Part shown: positions 1 through 6,500 of the stretch, one piece after another | Layout: every line of letters starts with the position of its first letter | Position numbering within the stretch: position 1 is the stretch's first letter | Assembly (NCBI GenBank): GCA_045601425.1 | Contig: JAZRZP010000003.1 | Coordinates: forward strand, 1-11,977 | DNA length: 11,977 nt | Origin: UBA1219 sp045601425 | Lineage (GTDB): Bacteria > Bacteroidota > Bacteroidia > Bacteroidales > P3 | Direction of reading: 5' to 3' | Notes under the pieces: model-generated | The model's input: the letters and a program-made list of their open reading frames with translations, nothing else | Told to the model about the DNA's origin: nothing | The model's database searches: none | Made by a program: the position numbers and the translations under genes

Positions 1-1
1 A

Positions 2-502
2 CAGAAATTCATCGGTTCGAAATTCGAAAGTATCGTTTCCGGTTTATTGCAAGACGAAAACATCGAAAACATAGACGACATGTTGCTTGCCGTAAAGATG
101 AAGAAACAAGAACTGGCAGAAGACATCTGCAACGAAGAAGCAGAAGCCACTTTGGCTGCGTTGACAGTTTTCGGTTACAGCCTCGAATTCTGGAACAATG
201 CAATATACGATGAAAGCAATCCATGGCACAACATTATGATGAGCTTTGCAAACAATGCCGGTTGCGAAAAAGCCTTGGTGGGGAAACTTTGGAAGTGGTT
301 CAAAGAGAAGGTTTGGAACCCTATAAAAGAAACTGCCACGGACATTTTAGCAATAACTTTCAATACCGCCATTTGCGATGGAATCGGATTTCTGACCGGC
401 AGTTTAAAAGGTTTCGGACTTTCAAAAGCATGGTTGGGAATTTATACTGCAGGATGTTCTGCAATTGGTTTAATAGGAGGAATAAAATATGTATATGGTT
501 GA
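2..502 (+). CDS. Unrecognised protein with Gly-rich hydrophobic C-terminus (5' partial)
   Basis: The reading frame is open from the first bases of the window to a TGA at 500-502, so the gene starts upstream; the TTG at 47 is only an internal codon and need not be the start. The visible ~166 residues have an acidic, Glu/Asp-rich N-terminal half, a central aromatic stretch (FGYSLEFWNNAIYDESN) and a Lys/Trp-rich linker. The C-terminus is hydrophobic and Gly/Ala-rich (AICDGIGFLTGSLKGFGL, then GLIGGIKYVYG) and could form one or two membrane-associating helices. I do not recognise the family. The general plan, a soluble N-terminal part plus a Gly-rich hydrophobic tail, resembles small Bacteroidota proteins sometimes described as bacteriocin-like, but this is only a resemblance. 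Its last 14 nt overlap the next gene, so the two are probably co-transcribed and translationally coupled. Confidence 0.7.
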   Translation, partial: QKFIGSKFESIVSGLLQDENIENIDDMLLAVKMKKQELAEDICNEEAEATLAALTVFGYSLEFWNNAIYDESNPWHNIMMSFANNAGCEKALVGKLWKWFKEKVWNPIKETATDILAITFNTAICDGIGFLTGSLKGFGLSKAWLGIYTAGCSAIGLIGGIKYVYG

Positions 503-1127
503 TTTTTTCAAAGTAAATTTAATTTTACCGATGGTGTTTTTGCTTGGATTTTACAATTTACAGGCACAACAAAATGAAAGCAATTCGGAAATTGGGTTTG
601 CAGCAGAATTCAGTGCGAGCAAAATGCAGAGTTTAAGCAACAACGCGACATCCATATTTCAGGATGAAACATTACGCTCCGACTATTCCGTAGGCTGCGA
701 CTTGTTTATCGGACTACACGTGATGGGAAGAGGACATCTTGGTATCAGAATCTCCGATGTGTCATTCTGTACCTCCAGTCCCTACAACGAAACCGTTGAC
801 ATATCTTCATTCATGTTGAGCACCCGATTATCCAAGAGTCTGCCATCCAACTTGGAAATTTTCACTGAAGCAAGCATCGGTGCATCTGTTGTCCGAAACT
901 TTTACACTCTCGCCGACGCGAAAGGCACTGCCAACAGGAATGCTTTTTGTTGCGATGTCAGCGTAGGCATCGGTTATGGATTCAGCAAGTATTTCATCGG
1001 GGTGAAAGGTGGTTTCTTCGGCGCTGACTTTGGCAAAACAAAGGAAAAACTGAACGTACCAACAAGTACGGGATACTTTTCAACCATCAATTCCAACATA
1101 GGTCTTTGTTTCGGCATACGCCTGTAA
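489..1127 (+). CDS. Secreted, probable outer-membrane beta-barrel protein
   Basis: This is a 212-residue protein. Residues 1-26 form a signal peptide: hydrophobic core NLILPMVFLLGF, then LQA before Gln27 as a likely signal peptidase I site. The mature part alternates polar and hydrophobic residues in short strands separated by turns and ends in a strand (SNIGLCFGIRL). This pattern and length fit a small beta-barrel of about eight strands in the outer membrane. There is no lipobox Cys and no enzyme motif. The ATG at 489 was chosen because AGGAGG lies 8 nt upstream; an in-frame ATG at 495 is an alternative. The start lies inside the upstream gene (14-nt overlap), suggesting coupling, and a strong terminator follows. 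The exact barrel family and function are unknown; a soluble periplasmic beta protein is possible. Confidence 0.72.
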   Translation: MYMVDFFKVNLILPMVFLLGFYNLQAQQNESNSEIGFAAEFSASKMQSLSNNATSIFQDETLRSDYSVGCDLFIGLHVMGRGHLGIRISDVSFCTSSPYNETVDISSFMLSTRLSKSLPSNLEIFTEASIGASVVRNFYTLADAKGTANRNAFCCDVSVGIGYGFSKYFIGVKGGFFGADFGKTKEKLNVPTSTGYFSTINSNIGLCFGIRL

Positions 1128-1152
1128 AAACGGAAAAACATTCAGCAAACGC

Positions 1153-1186
1153 AATCCACCGGCCCCGAAAACCGGTGGATTTTTTT
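1153..1186 (+). terminator. Rho-independent terminator after the barrel gene
   Basis: A perfect 10-bp stem (left arm from 1153, right arm to 1181, core ATCCACCGG paired with CCGGTGGAT) closes a 9-nt loop and runs directly into a seven-T tract. It sits 25 nt after the stop codon at 1127 and separates the first gene pair from the mlaE promoter. Confidence 0.9.
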
Positions 1187-1190
1187 GCAA

Positions 1191-1222
1191 TTTGCATTTC
1201 AGAAAAAAAAAACGTATTTTTG
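1191..1222 (+). promoter_or_regulatory. Bacteroidota-type promoter for mlaE operon
   Basis: TTTG at 1191-1194 (-33) is followed by a 20-nt spacer and TATTTTTG at 1215-1222, matching the TAnnTTTG -7 consensus, with the flanking G and CA shared by other promoters in this window. The predicted transcript start near 1229 leaves a leader of about 50 nt before the ATG at 1278. This also argues against longer mlaE starts such as the TTG at 1185, which would lie upstream of the transcript start. Confidence 0.75.
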
Positions 1223-1277
1223 CACCTTGGCCGCTAAGGTACCACTTTTAAACCAAATATTTGACAATCAACGATAT

Positions 1278-2018
1278 ATGAAAAAAATCATAAACGACAT
1301 AGGGCGGTATTTCATACTGATGGGCAAGGTTTTGCGCAAACCGGACAATTGGAAGCTCTACCGCGAAAAAGTTTTTTTTGAGCTGAAAGTGCTCGGAATG
1401 GAGTCGTTGCCGATAGTCTGCGTGATTTCGGCCTTTGTGGGAGCCGCCGTAGTGATACAGCTGGCAGCCAATCTGAGCAATCCCATCTACCCCACATGGA
1501 TTTCGGGCTACACGTCGCGAAAAGCCATCATGCTGGAATTTGCCCCAACCATGATAGGACTTGTCCTTGCCGGAAAAGTCGGTTCCCGCATAGCTTCGGA
1601 ACTGGGATCCATGCGAATCACCGAACAGATTGACGCACTTGACGTAATGGGTGTAAATTCGGCATGTTACCTGATACAGCCCAAAATCCTGTCGTTCGTA
1701 ATCTTCAGTCCCATAATCATAGTGTTCAGCGTATTCTTCTCGCTCGGCGGAGGCTGGCTTTTCGGCGTAAGCACCGGAGTAATAACAAGTTACGAATACC
1801 TTGACGGTCTGCAGCTCGAATTCGACTCATACGACATGGTGATAGGTCTTGTCAAAGGGCTGGTGTACAATTTCATAATTGCCTCGGTGTCAAGTTTCAG
1901 AGGATACACCGTAAGCGGCGGTGCTCTGGAAGTGGGACAGGCAAGCACGAAAGCCGTGGTGGAAAGCTGCATGATACTCATCATTTCAAACCTTATTCTA
2001 ACTTCCATTTTGCTTTAG
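1278..2018 (+). CDS. mlaE: MlaE-family phospholipid ABC transporter permease
   Basis: A 246-residue inner-membrane permease of the MlaE (Permease, PF02405) family. Such proteins form the transmembrane core of MCE-type transporters that move phospholipids between inner and outer membranes. The hallmark block lies at residues 85-125: MLEFAPTMIGLVLAGKVGSR, then IASELGSMRITEQIDALDVMG, the conserved cytoplasmic coupling segment. Hydrophobic helices lie at about 44-64, 86-103, 133-170, 185-210 and the C-terminus. The N-terminus (MKKIINDIGRYFILMGKVL) matches the amphipathic interface helix of relatives, supporting the ATG at 1278. The ATPase gene follows after 2 nt. The substrate-binding MCE protein (MlaD) is not encoded nearby and presumably lies elsewhere, so the substrate is inferred from family only. 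Confidence 0.92.
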   Translation: MKKIINDIGRYFILMGKVLRKPDNWKLYREKVFFELKVLGMESLPIVCVISAFVGAAVVIQLAANLSNPIYPTWISGYTSRKAIMLEFAPTMIGLVLAGKVGSRIASELGSMRITEQIDALDVMGVNSACYLIQPKILSFVIFSPIIIVFSVFFSLGGGWLFGVSTGVITSYEYLDGLQLEFDSYDMVIGLVKGLVYNFIIASVSSFRGYTVSGGALEVGQASTKAVVESCMILIISNLILTSILL

Positions 2019-2020
2019 CC

Positions 2021-2779
2021 ATGATAGAGATAAAACACATATACAAGAATTTCGGCGAAAAAGCCGTTCTGAAAGACATATCGATGGTTTTCGAGACCGG
2101 TAAGACAAACCTTGTCATAGGACGCAGCGGTTCCGGAAAGACTGTTCTGGTGAAATCCGTCGTAGGTCTGGAAGAAGTCACATCGGGAGAGATACTGTAC
2201 GACGGTCGCAACACGTCGGCACTTTCGGCCAAGGAAAGAGCCTCACTGAAGCGCGAGATAGGCATGGTATTTCAGGGCGGAGCCCTTTTCGATTCCATGA
2301 CGGTAGCCGAAAACGTGCGTTTCCCGCTGCAGATGTTTTCAAATCTCTCGAAAGCCGAAACCGAAAAGCGCATTGATTTCTGCCTCGACCGTGTGGATTT
2401 GCCAAAGGCTCACAATCTCTATGCCTCGGAACTCAGCGGAGGTATGCGCAAACGCGTAGCCATAGCCCGTGCCATCGTGGCAAATCCGAAATACCTCTTT
2501 TGCGACGAACCCAACTCCGGCCTCGACCCCTACACTTCCATCCACATCGACAAACTCATCAAGGAAATAACCGAAGAATTCAACATCACCACCATCATAA
2601 ACACCCACGACATGAACTCGGTGATAGAAATAGGAGAACACATAGTCTTCATACACGAAGGCAACCTGTGGTGGGAAGGCAACCGGCACGATATCATAAC
2701 CTGCGAAAACAAGGAACTCAACGATTTCCTTTTCAACAACGAACTCACTCGCAAACTGAAAACGATGTCAATAAAATAG
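2021..2779 (+). CDS. mlaF: MlaF-family ABC transporter ATP-binding protein
   Basis: A 252-residue ABC ATPase, the cytoplasmic motor for MlaE. All nucleotide-binding motifs are intact: Walker A GRSGSGKT (34-41), Q-loop Gln85 in MVFQGGALFDS, signature LSGGMRKRVAIARA (138-151), Walker B YLFCDEP (158-164) with catalytic Glu163, D-loop NSGLDP (165-170) and switch His196 in NTHDMNS. The LSGGMRKR signature and the GGALFDSMTV segment after the Q-loop are typical of the MlaF/MCE-transporter branch and not of sugar or amino-acid importers. It starts 2 nt after mlaE, so the two are translationally linked. It ends with TAG at 2777-2779, and the next gene continues in the same reading frame. Confidence 0.94.
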   Translation: MIEIKHIYKNFGEKAVLKDISMVFETGKTNLVIGRSGSGKTVLVKSVVGLEEVTSGEILYDGRNTSALSAKERASLKREIGMVFQGGALFDSMTVAENVRFPLQMFSNLSKAETEKRIDFCLDRVDLPKAHNLYASELSGGMRKRVAIARAIVANPKYLFCDEPNSGLDPYTSIHIDKLIKEITEEFNITTIINTHDMNSVIEIGEHIVFIHEGNLWWEGNRHDIITCENKELNDFLFNNELTRKLKTMSIK

Positions 2780-2788
2780 TCCTGCACG

Positions 2789-3754
2789 TTGAAACGACTT
2801 ATCAGCGACATATTTTCTTCGTGGGGAAACACATGCATCACGCTTTTCAAGATACTTGTGCCTGTAAGCATTCTGGTCAGGGTGCTGCAGGTTACAGGCT
2901 GGCTTCACGGCATCGGCATTGTTTTTGAACCTGTAATGCAGATTATGGGGCTGCCGGGGGAAATGTCCATTGCGTGGGTAAGTGCCATGTTCGGAAACAT
3001 TTACGGAGGACTGCTTGCGTTTTATTCCATACAAGATTCCCTGCAACTAACTGTGGCACAAGTAACTGTAACCGGAACAATAATACTTCTGGCTCACAAC
3101 TTCCTGCTGGAAGTCGCAGTAGTGCGGAAAGCCGGACTGAAAACATGGTATGCCGTTGCCGTACGCTTCGGCACCGCCATGCTGCTCGGTGCTCTGATGA
3201 ACATAATCTATTCCTCGACAGGCTGGCTGCAGGAACCTGCAGAATTCTACTTCAAACTCGACACTCTGGAAAATCCATCTTGGGGTGCATGGGCACTGAA
3301 CGAACTGAAAAACTATTTCGTGATAAGCATGATAATACTCGCACTCATTTCCCTGCTCGAAATCCTGAAGAAAGCCGGTCTCATCGACAGGCTGAACCGT
3401 CTGCTCGAACCGGCGTTGAAAGCCATGGGCATGAGTCCAAAAATAGTTCCGGTGACACTCATCGGACTTACGCTGGGACTCGGTTACGGAGGAGCCCTCA
3501 TTATCAGCGAAGCCAAACAACAACACTTCTCACGGCAAGACCTGCTGTACTCACTCACACTCATGTCGCTGTTTCACAGCATCATAGAAGACACTCTGCT
3601 GATACTCTCGGTCGGTGCCGACTGGAGCGGCGTGATACTTTTCCGGCTTCTGGCAGCCACCGTACTGACCTGCCTCTTGATAAAGACAACGAAACACTGG
3701 CCCGACGACAAACTCGACCGCTATTTCGTAGTAAGGAAATCTTTCGGCAATTGA
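2789..3754 (+). CDS. Gate/nucleoside-recognition domain membrane protein
   Basis: A 321-residue polytopic inner-membrane protein built of two similar halves, each like the Gate (nucleoside recognition, PF07670) domain also seen in SpmA/SpmB and concentrative nucleoside transporters. The first half spans about residues 10-150 and includes WVSAMFGNIYGGLLAF and the helix TIILLAHNFLLEVAVV. The second spans about 170-305 and includes VTLIGLTLGLGYGGALII and the LFHSIIEDTLLILSVGADW segment. About eight hydrophobic helices are visible. The transported substrate is unknown; the domain name does not establish nucleoside transport. No ATG occurs in frame before about residue 50, so the TTG at 2789, only 9 nt after the mlaF stop, is the best start and gives a normal N-terminus (MKRLISDIF). 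It is probably transcribed with mlaE-mlaF. No clear terminator follows. Confidence 0.82.
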   Translation: MKRLISDIFSSWGNTCITLFKILVPVSILVRVLQVTGWLHGIGIVFEPVMQIMGLPGEMSIAWVSAMFGNIYGGLLAFYSIQDSLQLTVAQVTVTGTIILLAHNFLLEVAVVRKAGLKTWYAVAVRFGTAMLLGALMNIIYSSTGWLQEPAEFYFKLDTLENPSWGAWALNELKNYFVISMIILALISLLEILKKAGLIDRLNRLLEPALKAMGMSPKIVPVTLIGLTLGLGYGGALIISEAKQQHFSRQDLLYSLTLMSLFHSIIEDTLLILSVGADWSGVILFRLLAATVLTCLLIKTTKHWPDDKLDRYFVVRKSFGN

Positions 3755-3798
3755 GACACATTTTGCAGTATAAAAACAGCCAGTTCGCATTTTTTTCG

Positions 3799-3806
3799 TA
3801 TCTTTG
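3799..3806 (+). promoter_or_regulatory. -7 promoter element for mtaD-tagD
   Basis: TATCTTTG matches the TAnnTTTG consensus and is embedded in TTTTTTTCGTATCTTTGCA (3790-3808). The identical 19 nt occur on the minus strand ahead of the glycerophosphotransferase-like gene. No convincing -33 TTTG is found at the usual spacing. The predicted leader is about 30 nt before the ATG at 3844. Confidence 0.65.
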
Positions 3807-3843
3807 CAAATCCATTTGACAAACTCGAATAAACATACATACC

Positions 3844-5103
3844 ATGAATATACTCATAAAAAACGTTCTTCTGAACGAAAAGGAAACAGACATTTTAATT
3901 GAAGGGAACAAGATTGCAAAAATCGCAGATTCCATACCGATCAGCGGCTGCAAGGTAATCGATGCCCGAGGAATGGCCGCATTGCCGACTTTCACCAACA
4001 TGCACACCCACGCCCCGATGACACTTTTTCGCGGTTACGGCGAAGACCTGCCGCTGCAGACATGGCTCAACGAAAAGATTTGGCCCAACGAAAAGAATCT
4101 CGACAGCGAAATCATATACTGGGGCACCAAACTCGCCTGCCTCGAAATGATTAAAACCGGAACCACATGTTTCAGCGACATGTACTTCTTCCTTCCCGAC
4201 GAAACCAGAGCCGTTGAAGACATGGGACTCCGTGCCGTTCTTGGATTCTCCCTGTTCGACGGCTGCGACCCGAAAAATCTCAACAACACGAAGAAATCTC
4301 TCGCCGAATTTGAAAAGACGATACTGCCTCTCACCTCCGACAAAGTTCAGTTCAGCATTGCTCCTCATGCGCCATACACCGTTTCCGGAGAATCATACCA
4401 GTACATGAAGGCTTTTGCCAGAGAGCATAACCTACTGTTGCACACCCATTTGGCCGAGACCATGGGCGAAGTTGAAGGTACATTGAAAAATTTCGGACTT
4501 ACGCCAACGGCTCACCTACACAAATGGAACGTGCTCGACGAAAACACAAGTCTTGCACACTGCGTTTATCTCACCAACGACGACATCAGGATACTCGCCG
4601 ACACCGGAGCCACAGTGACATACAATCCCAATTCAAATCTGAAACTCGGTTCCGGACACGAATTCCGCTACAACGACCTGTCGAAGGCCGGAGTAAACGT
4701 CACCCTCGGCACCGACGGATGTTCATCTTCGAACAACCTCGACATGCGCGAAGCCCTGAAAGTTGCCGCCCTCATTCAGAAAGGCTGGCAGAAAGACCCG
4801 ACACTCATGCCGACACACGAAGCCGTGAAAATGGCAACGGTAAACGGAGCCAAAACGCTCGGAATAAACATGGGCACCGTTGAAGAAGGCAAACTCGCCG
4901 ACCTCATTCTCGTCAACCTCAAGACACCGGCATTCACGCCCAACCACGACACTTTGTCAAACTGGATCTATTCTGCCGACAGCAGCGTGATAGACACACT
5001 CATCTGCGACGGAAGGATACTCATGCAGAACCACCACGTCGAAGGTGAAGAGGAAATAATGGAGAATGCCCTGAAAATGACCCAAAAACTCATAACAGTG
5101 TGA
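3844..5103 (+). CDS. mtaD: 5-methylthioadenosine/S-adenosylhomocysteine deaminase
   Basis: A 419-residue cytosolic amidohydrolase that deaminates 5'-methylthioadenosine and S-adenosylhomocysteine to the inosyl products, removing inhibitory by-products of SAM use. The metal and catalytic set of the MTA/SAH deaminase group is visible: HxH at His54/His56 (NMHTHAPMTLFRG), His175 (IAPHAPYT), His202 with Glu205 (HTHLAET), His239 (LAHCVYL) and Asp291 (LGTDGCSSSNNLDM). The segment GYGEDLPLQTWLNEKIWPNE after the HxH is typical of MtaD rather than guanine or cytosine deaminases. Length matches the family. The N-terminal ~48 residues and C-terminal ~60 residues form the usual small beta domain. It heads a unit with tagD, which starts 19 nt after its stop. 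Substrate preference within the adenosine-deaminase-like amidohydrolases cannot be fixed from sequence alone. Confidence 0.87.
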   Translation: MNILIKNVLLNEKETDILIEGNKIAKIADSIPISGCKVIDARGMAALPTFTNMHTHAPMTLFRGYGEDLPLQTWLNEKIWPNEKNLDSEIIYWGTKLACLEMIKTGTTCFSDMYFFLPDETRAVEDMGLRAVLGFSLFDGCDPKNLNNTKKSLAEFEKTILPLTSDKVQFSIAPHAPYTVSGESYQYMKAFAREHNLLLHTHLAETMGEVEGTLKNFGLTPTAHLHKWNVLDENTSLAHCVYLTNDDIRILADTGATVTYNPNSNLKLGSGHEFRYNDLSKAGVNVTLGTDGCSSSNNLDMREALKVAALIQKGWQKDPTLMPTHEAVKMATVNGAKTLGINMGTVEEGKLADLILVNLKTPAFTPNHDTLSNWIYSADSSVIDTLICDGRILMQNHHVEGEEEIMENALKMTQKLITV

Positions 5104-5122
5104 CATAACAATACTTGAAAAC

Positions 5123-5515
5123 ATGAAACGAGTAATAACCTACGGTACATTCGATTTACTGCACTACGGACACATAAATCTGCTACGCAGAGCAAAAGCT
5201 CTTGGCGACTACCTTGTAGTAGTCCTATCCTCCGACGAATTCAACTGGAACCAGAAGCAGAAGAAATGCTATTTTTCATACGAACAGCGGAAATCCCTTC
5301 TGGAATCCATCCGCTATGTCGACCTTGTAATACCTGAAGAGAGTTGGGAACAGAAGCGTTCCGACATGCACGAATACCACATTGACACCTTCGTTATGGG
5401 TGACGACTGGAAAGGGAAATTCGACTTTCTGACCGAAGAAGGCGTTGAAGTGGTATACCTGCCACGCACACCTGAAATTTCAACCACGCAAATAAAGCAC
5501 GATTTGGGAAAATAA
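5123..5515 (+). CDS. tagD: Glycerol-3-phosphate cytidylyltransferase
   Basis: A 130-residue cytosolic nucleotidyltransferase that makes CDP-glycerol from CTP and sn-glycerol 3-phosphate. The whole length resembles Bacillus TagD: VITYGTFDLLHYGHINLLRR near the start with the HxGH signature (His-Tyr-Gly-His), RYVDLVIPEESWEQK, VMGDDWKGKFDFL and the C-terminal RTPEISTTQIK, which carries the ISTT nucleotide-binding motif. The paired WEQK and GDDWxGKFDF segments favour TagD over the related FAD synthetases or heptose-phosphate adenylyltransferases. It follows mtaD by 19 nt with no promoter between. In Firmicutes this enzyme feeds teichoic acid synthesis; in this Gram-negative host a surface-glycan role is more likely. 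The convergent neighbour from the CDP-glycerol transferase family supports this. Confidence 0.92.
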   Translation: MKRVITYGTFDLLHYGHINLLRRAKALGDYLVVVLSSDEFNWNQKQKKCYFSYEQRKSLLESIRYVDLVIPEESWEQKRSDMHEYHIDTFVMGDDWKGKFDFLTEEGVEVVYLPRTPEISTTQIKHDLGK

Positions 5516-5536
5516 CACAATTGACACTACTGCCAT

Positions 5537-5582
5537 TAAAATCACGACTCTGTATCATGAATGATACGGAGACGTGATTTTA
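5537..5582. terminator. Bidirectional terminator between convergent units
   Basis: A 46-nt inverted repeat has 21-position arms with one A-A mismatch (5547/5572) and one T-G wobble (5551/5568) around a TGAA loop (5558-5561). It begins with AAAA and ends with TTTT, so it can act on both strands. Its right edge contains the stop codon (5580-5582) of the minus-strand glycosyltransferase gene. Confidence 0.85.
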
Positions 5583-6500
5583 CTTTTCGGTATCGGCATC
5601 TGTATAAAGTCCCATAGTTACGTTTTTCCGGAAAGTAACCAGAATGTTGGCCTTTTCAAATTGTCCCAATAATGCATACCTACACCACAGCACCAATGTT
5701 CCGCCCCACTTTATGCATTCCGAAAAATGACGTTTCAACATTGCCGCTGTTCCGAGATTTTTGCACCGCATACGCTCACTCATACCTATTCCCCTACCCA
5801 TTTTCACTACATATTCCCTTGTCGTTCTTGATGGCGGAATAACATGTTCCACCTCAATATTTGGGAAATAATATATCAGCATGCCGTTTTCCTTGAAACG
5901 ATTGAAGATATCTTTTTCTTCGCCGCCCATGAGATTTTTTTTGCTTCTGCCGAGCGAAGTGTTGAAAACTCCACATTTTTCGACACATTGCTTTCTGAAA
6001 CCCATATTGGCGCCAATGGGATATGAATTTCCTTCGAAAAGTACCACATCATCTCCCTTGTCAATTGCGGACACCCATGAGTATGTCCATTTGCAGAGCC
6101 ATTCCGGTGCCTTTCCTGCTTCAAAACGAGGCTTTATTTTCCCGCCGAAAGCCATAGTTTCTGGATATTTTTCCAAATTTCCGACCAAATTGGAGAGGTA
6201 ATCCGACTTTATGAACGAATCGTCATCAAGGAAAACGAGCATTTCTCCCCTGCTTTCCTCAATTCCCCTGTTTCTGGCATACGACAATCCCTGCTGAGTT
6301 TCAACAAAATATCTGAAATCCACATCGGGGTACGCCGACTTGAAGCGATTACACTCGCTTTCGGTGTTATCGGTACTGTTGTTGTTTACAAGAACTATTT
6401 CATAATTTCCTGTATCAAACCCGTTTTTTGCTATGCATTCCAATGCACTATAAAGGTATTTGTCACGATTGTACGTGCAGACTATGATGGATATTTTCAT
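5580..6500 (-). CDS. Family 2 glycosyltransferase
   Basis: A 306-residue GT-A-fold glycosyltransferase (GT2). The N-terminal KISIIVCTYNRDKYL is the usual beta1-alpha1 opening. VLVNNNSTDNT follows, and GLSYARNRGIEESRGEMLVF precedes the LDDDS metal/nucleotide site at residues 91-95. The segment MGGEEKD at 191-197 supplies the acidic base region (ED-like motif), preceded by PIGANMGFRK at 161-170. There is no strong transmembrane helix, although residues ~258-280 are moderately hydrophobic and may associate with the inner membrane. Its ATG overlaps the stop of the upstream glycerophosphotransferase-like gene by 4 nt (ATGA), so the two are translationally coupled and probably act on the same surface glycan. 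Sugar donor and acceptor cannot be predicted. Confidence 0.9.
   Translation of the reverse strand: MKISIIVCTYNRDKYLYSALECIAKNGFDTGNYEIVLVNNNSTDNTESECNRFKSAYPDVDFRYFVETQQGLSYARNRGIEESRGEMLVFLDDDSFIKSDYLSNLVGNLEKYPETMAFGGKIKPRFEAGKAPEWLCKWTYSWVSAIDKGDDVVLFEGNSYPIGANMGFRKQCVEKCGVFNTSLGRSKKNLMGGEEKDIFNRFKENGMLIYYFPNIEVEHVIPPSRTTREYVVKMGRGIGMSERMRCKNLGTAAMLKRHFSECIKWGGTLVLWCRYALLGQFEKANILVTFRKNVTMGLYTDADTEK

Noticed and set aside
12..32. GGTTCGAAATTC near the window start as a tRNA T-arm
   Set aside because: No acceptor or anticodon stem can be built around it and the region is in an open coding frame.
1185..1277. N-terminal extension of mlaE from a TTG at 1185
   Set aside because: It would include the promoter and lie upstream of the predicted transcript start; the ATG at 1278 gives the family N-terminus.
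2974..3819. A 281-codon plus-strand frame inside the Gate-protein gene
   Set aside because: Its translation is rich in Arg, His and Thr with no domain or membrane pattern; it is an out-of-frame reading of a gene with clear membrane helices and family similarity.
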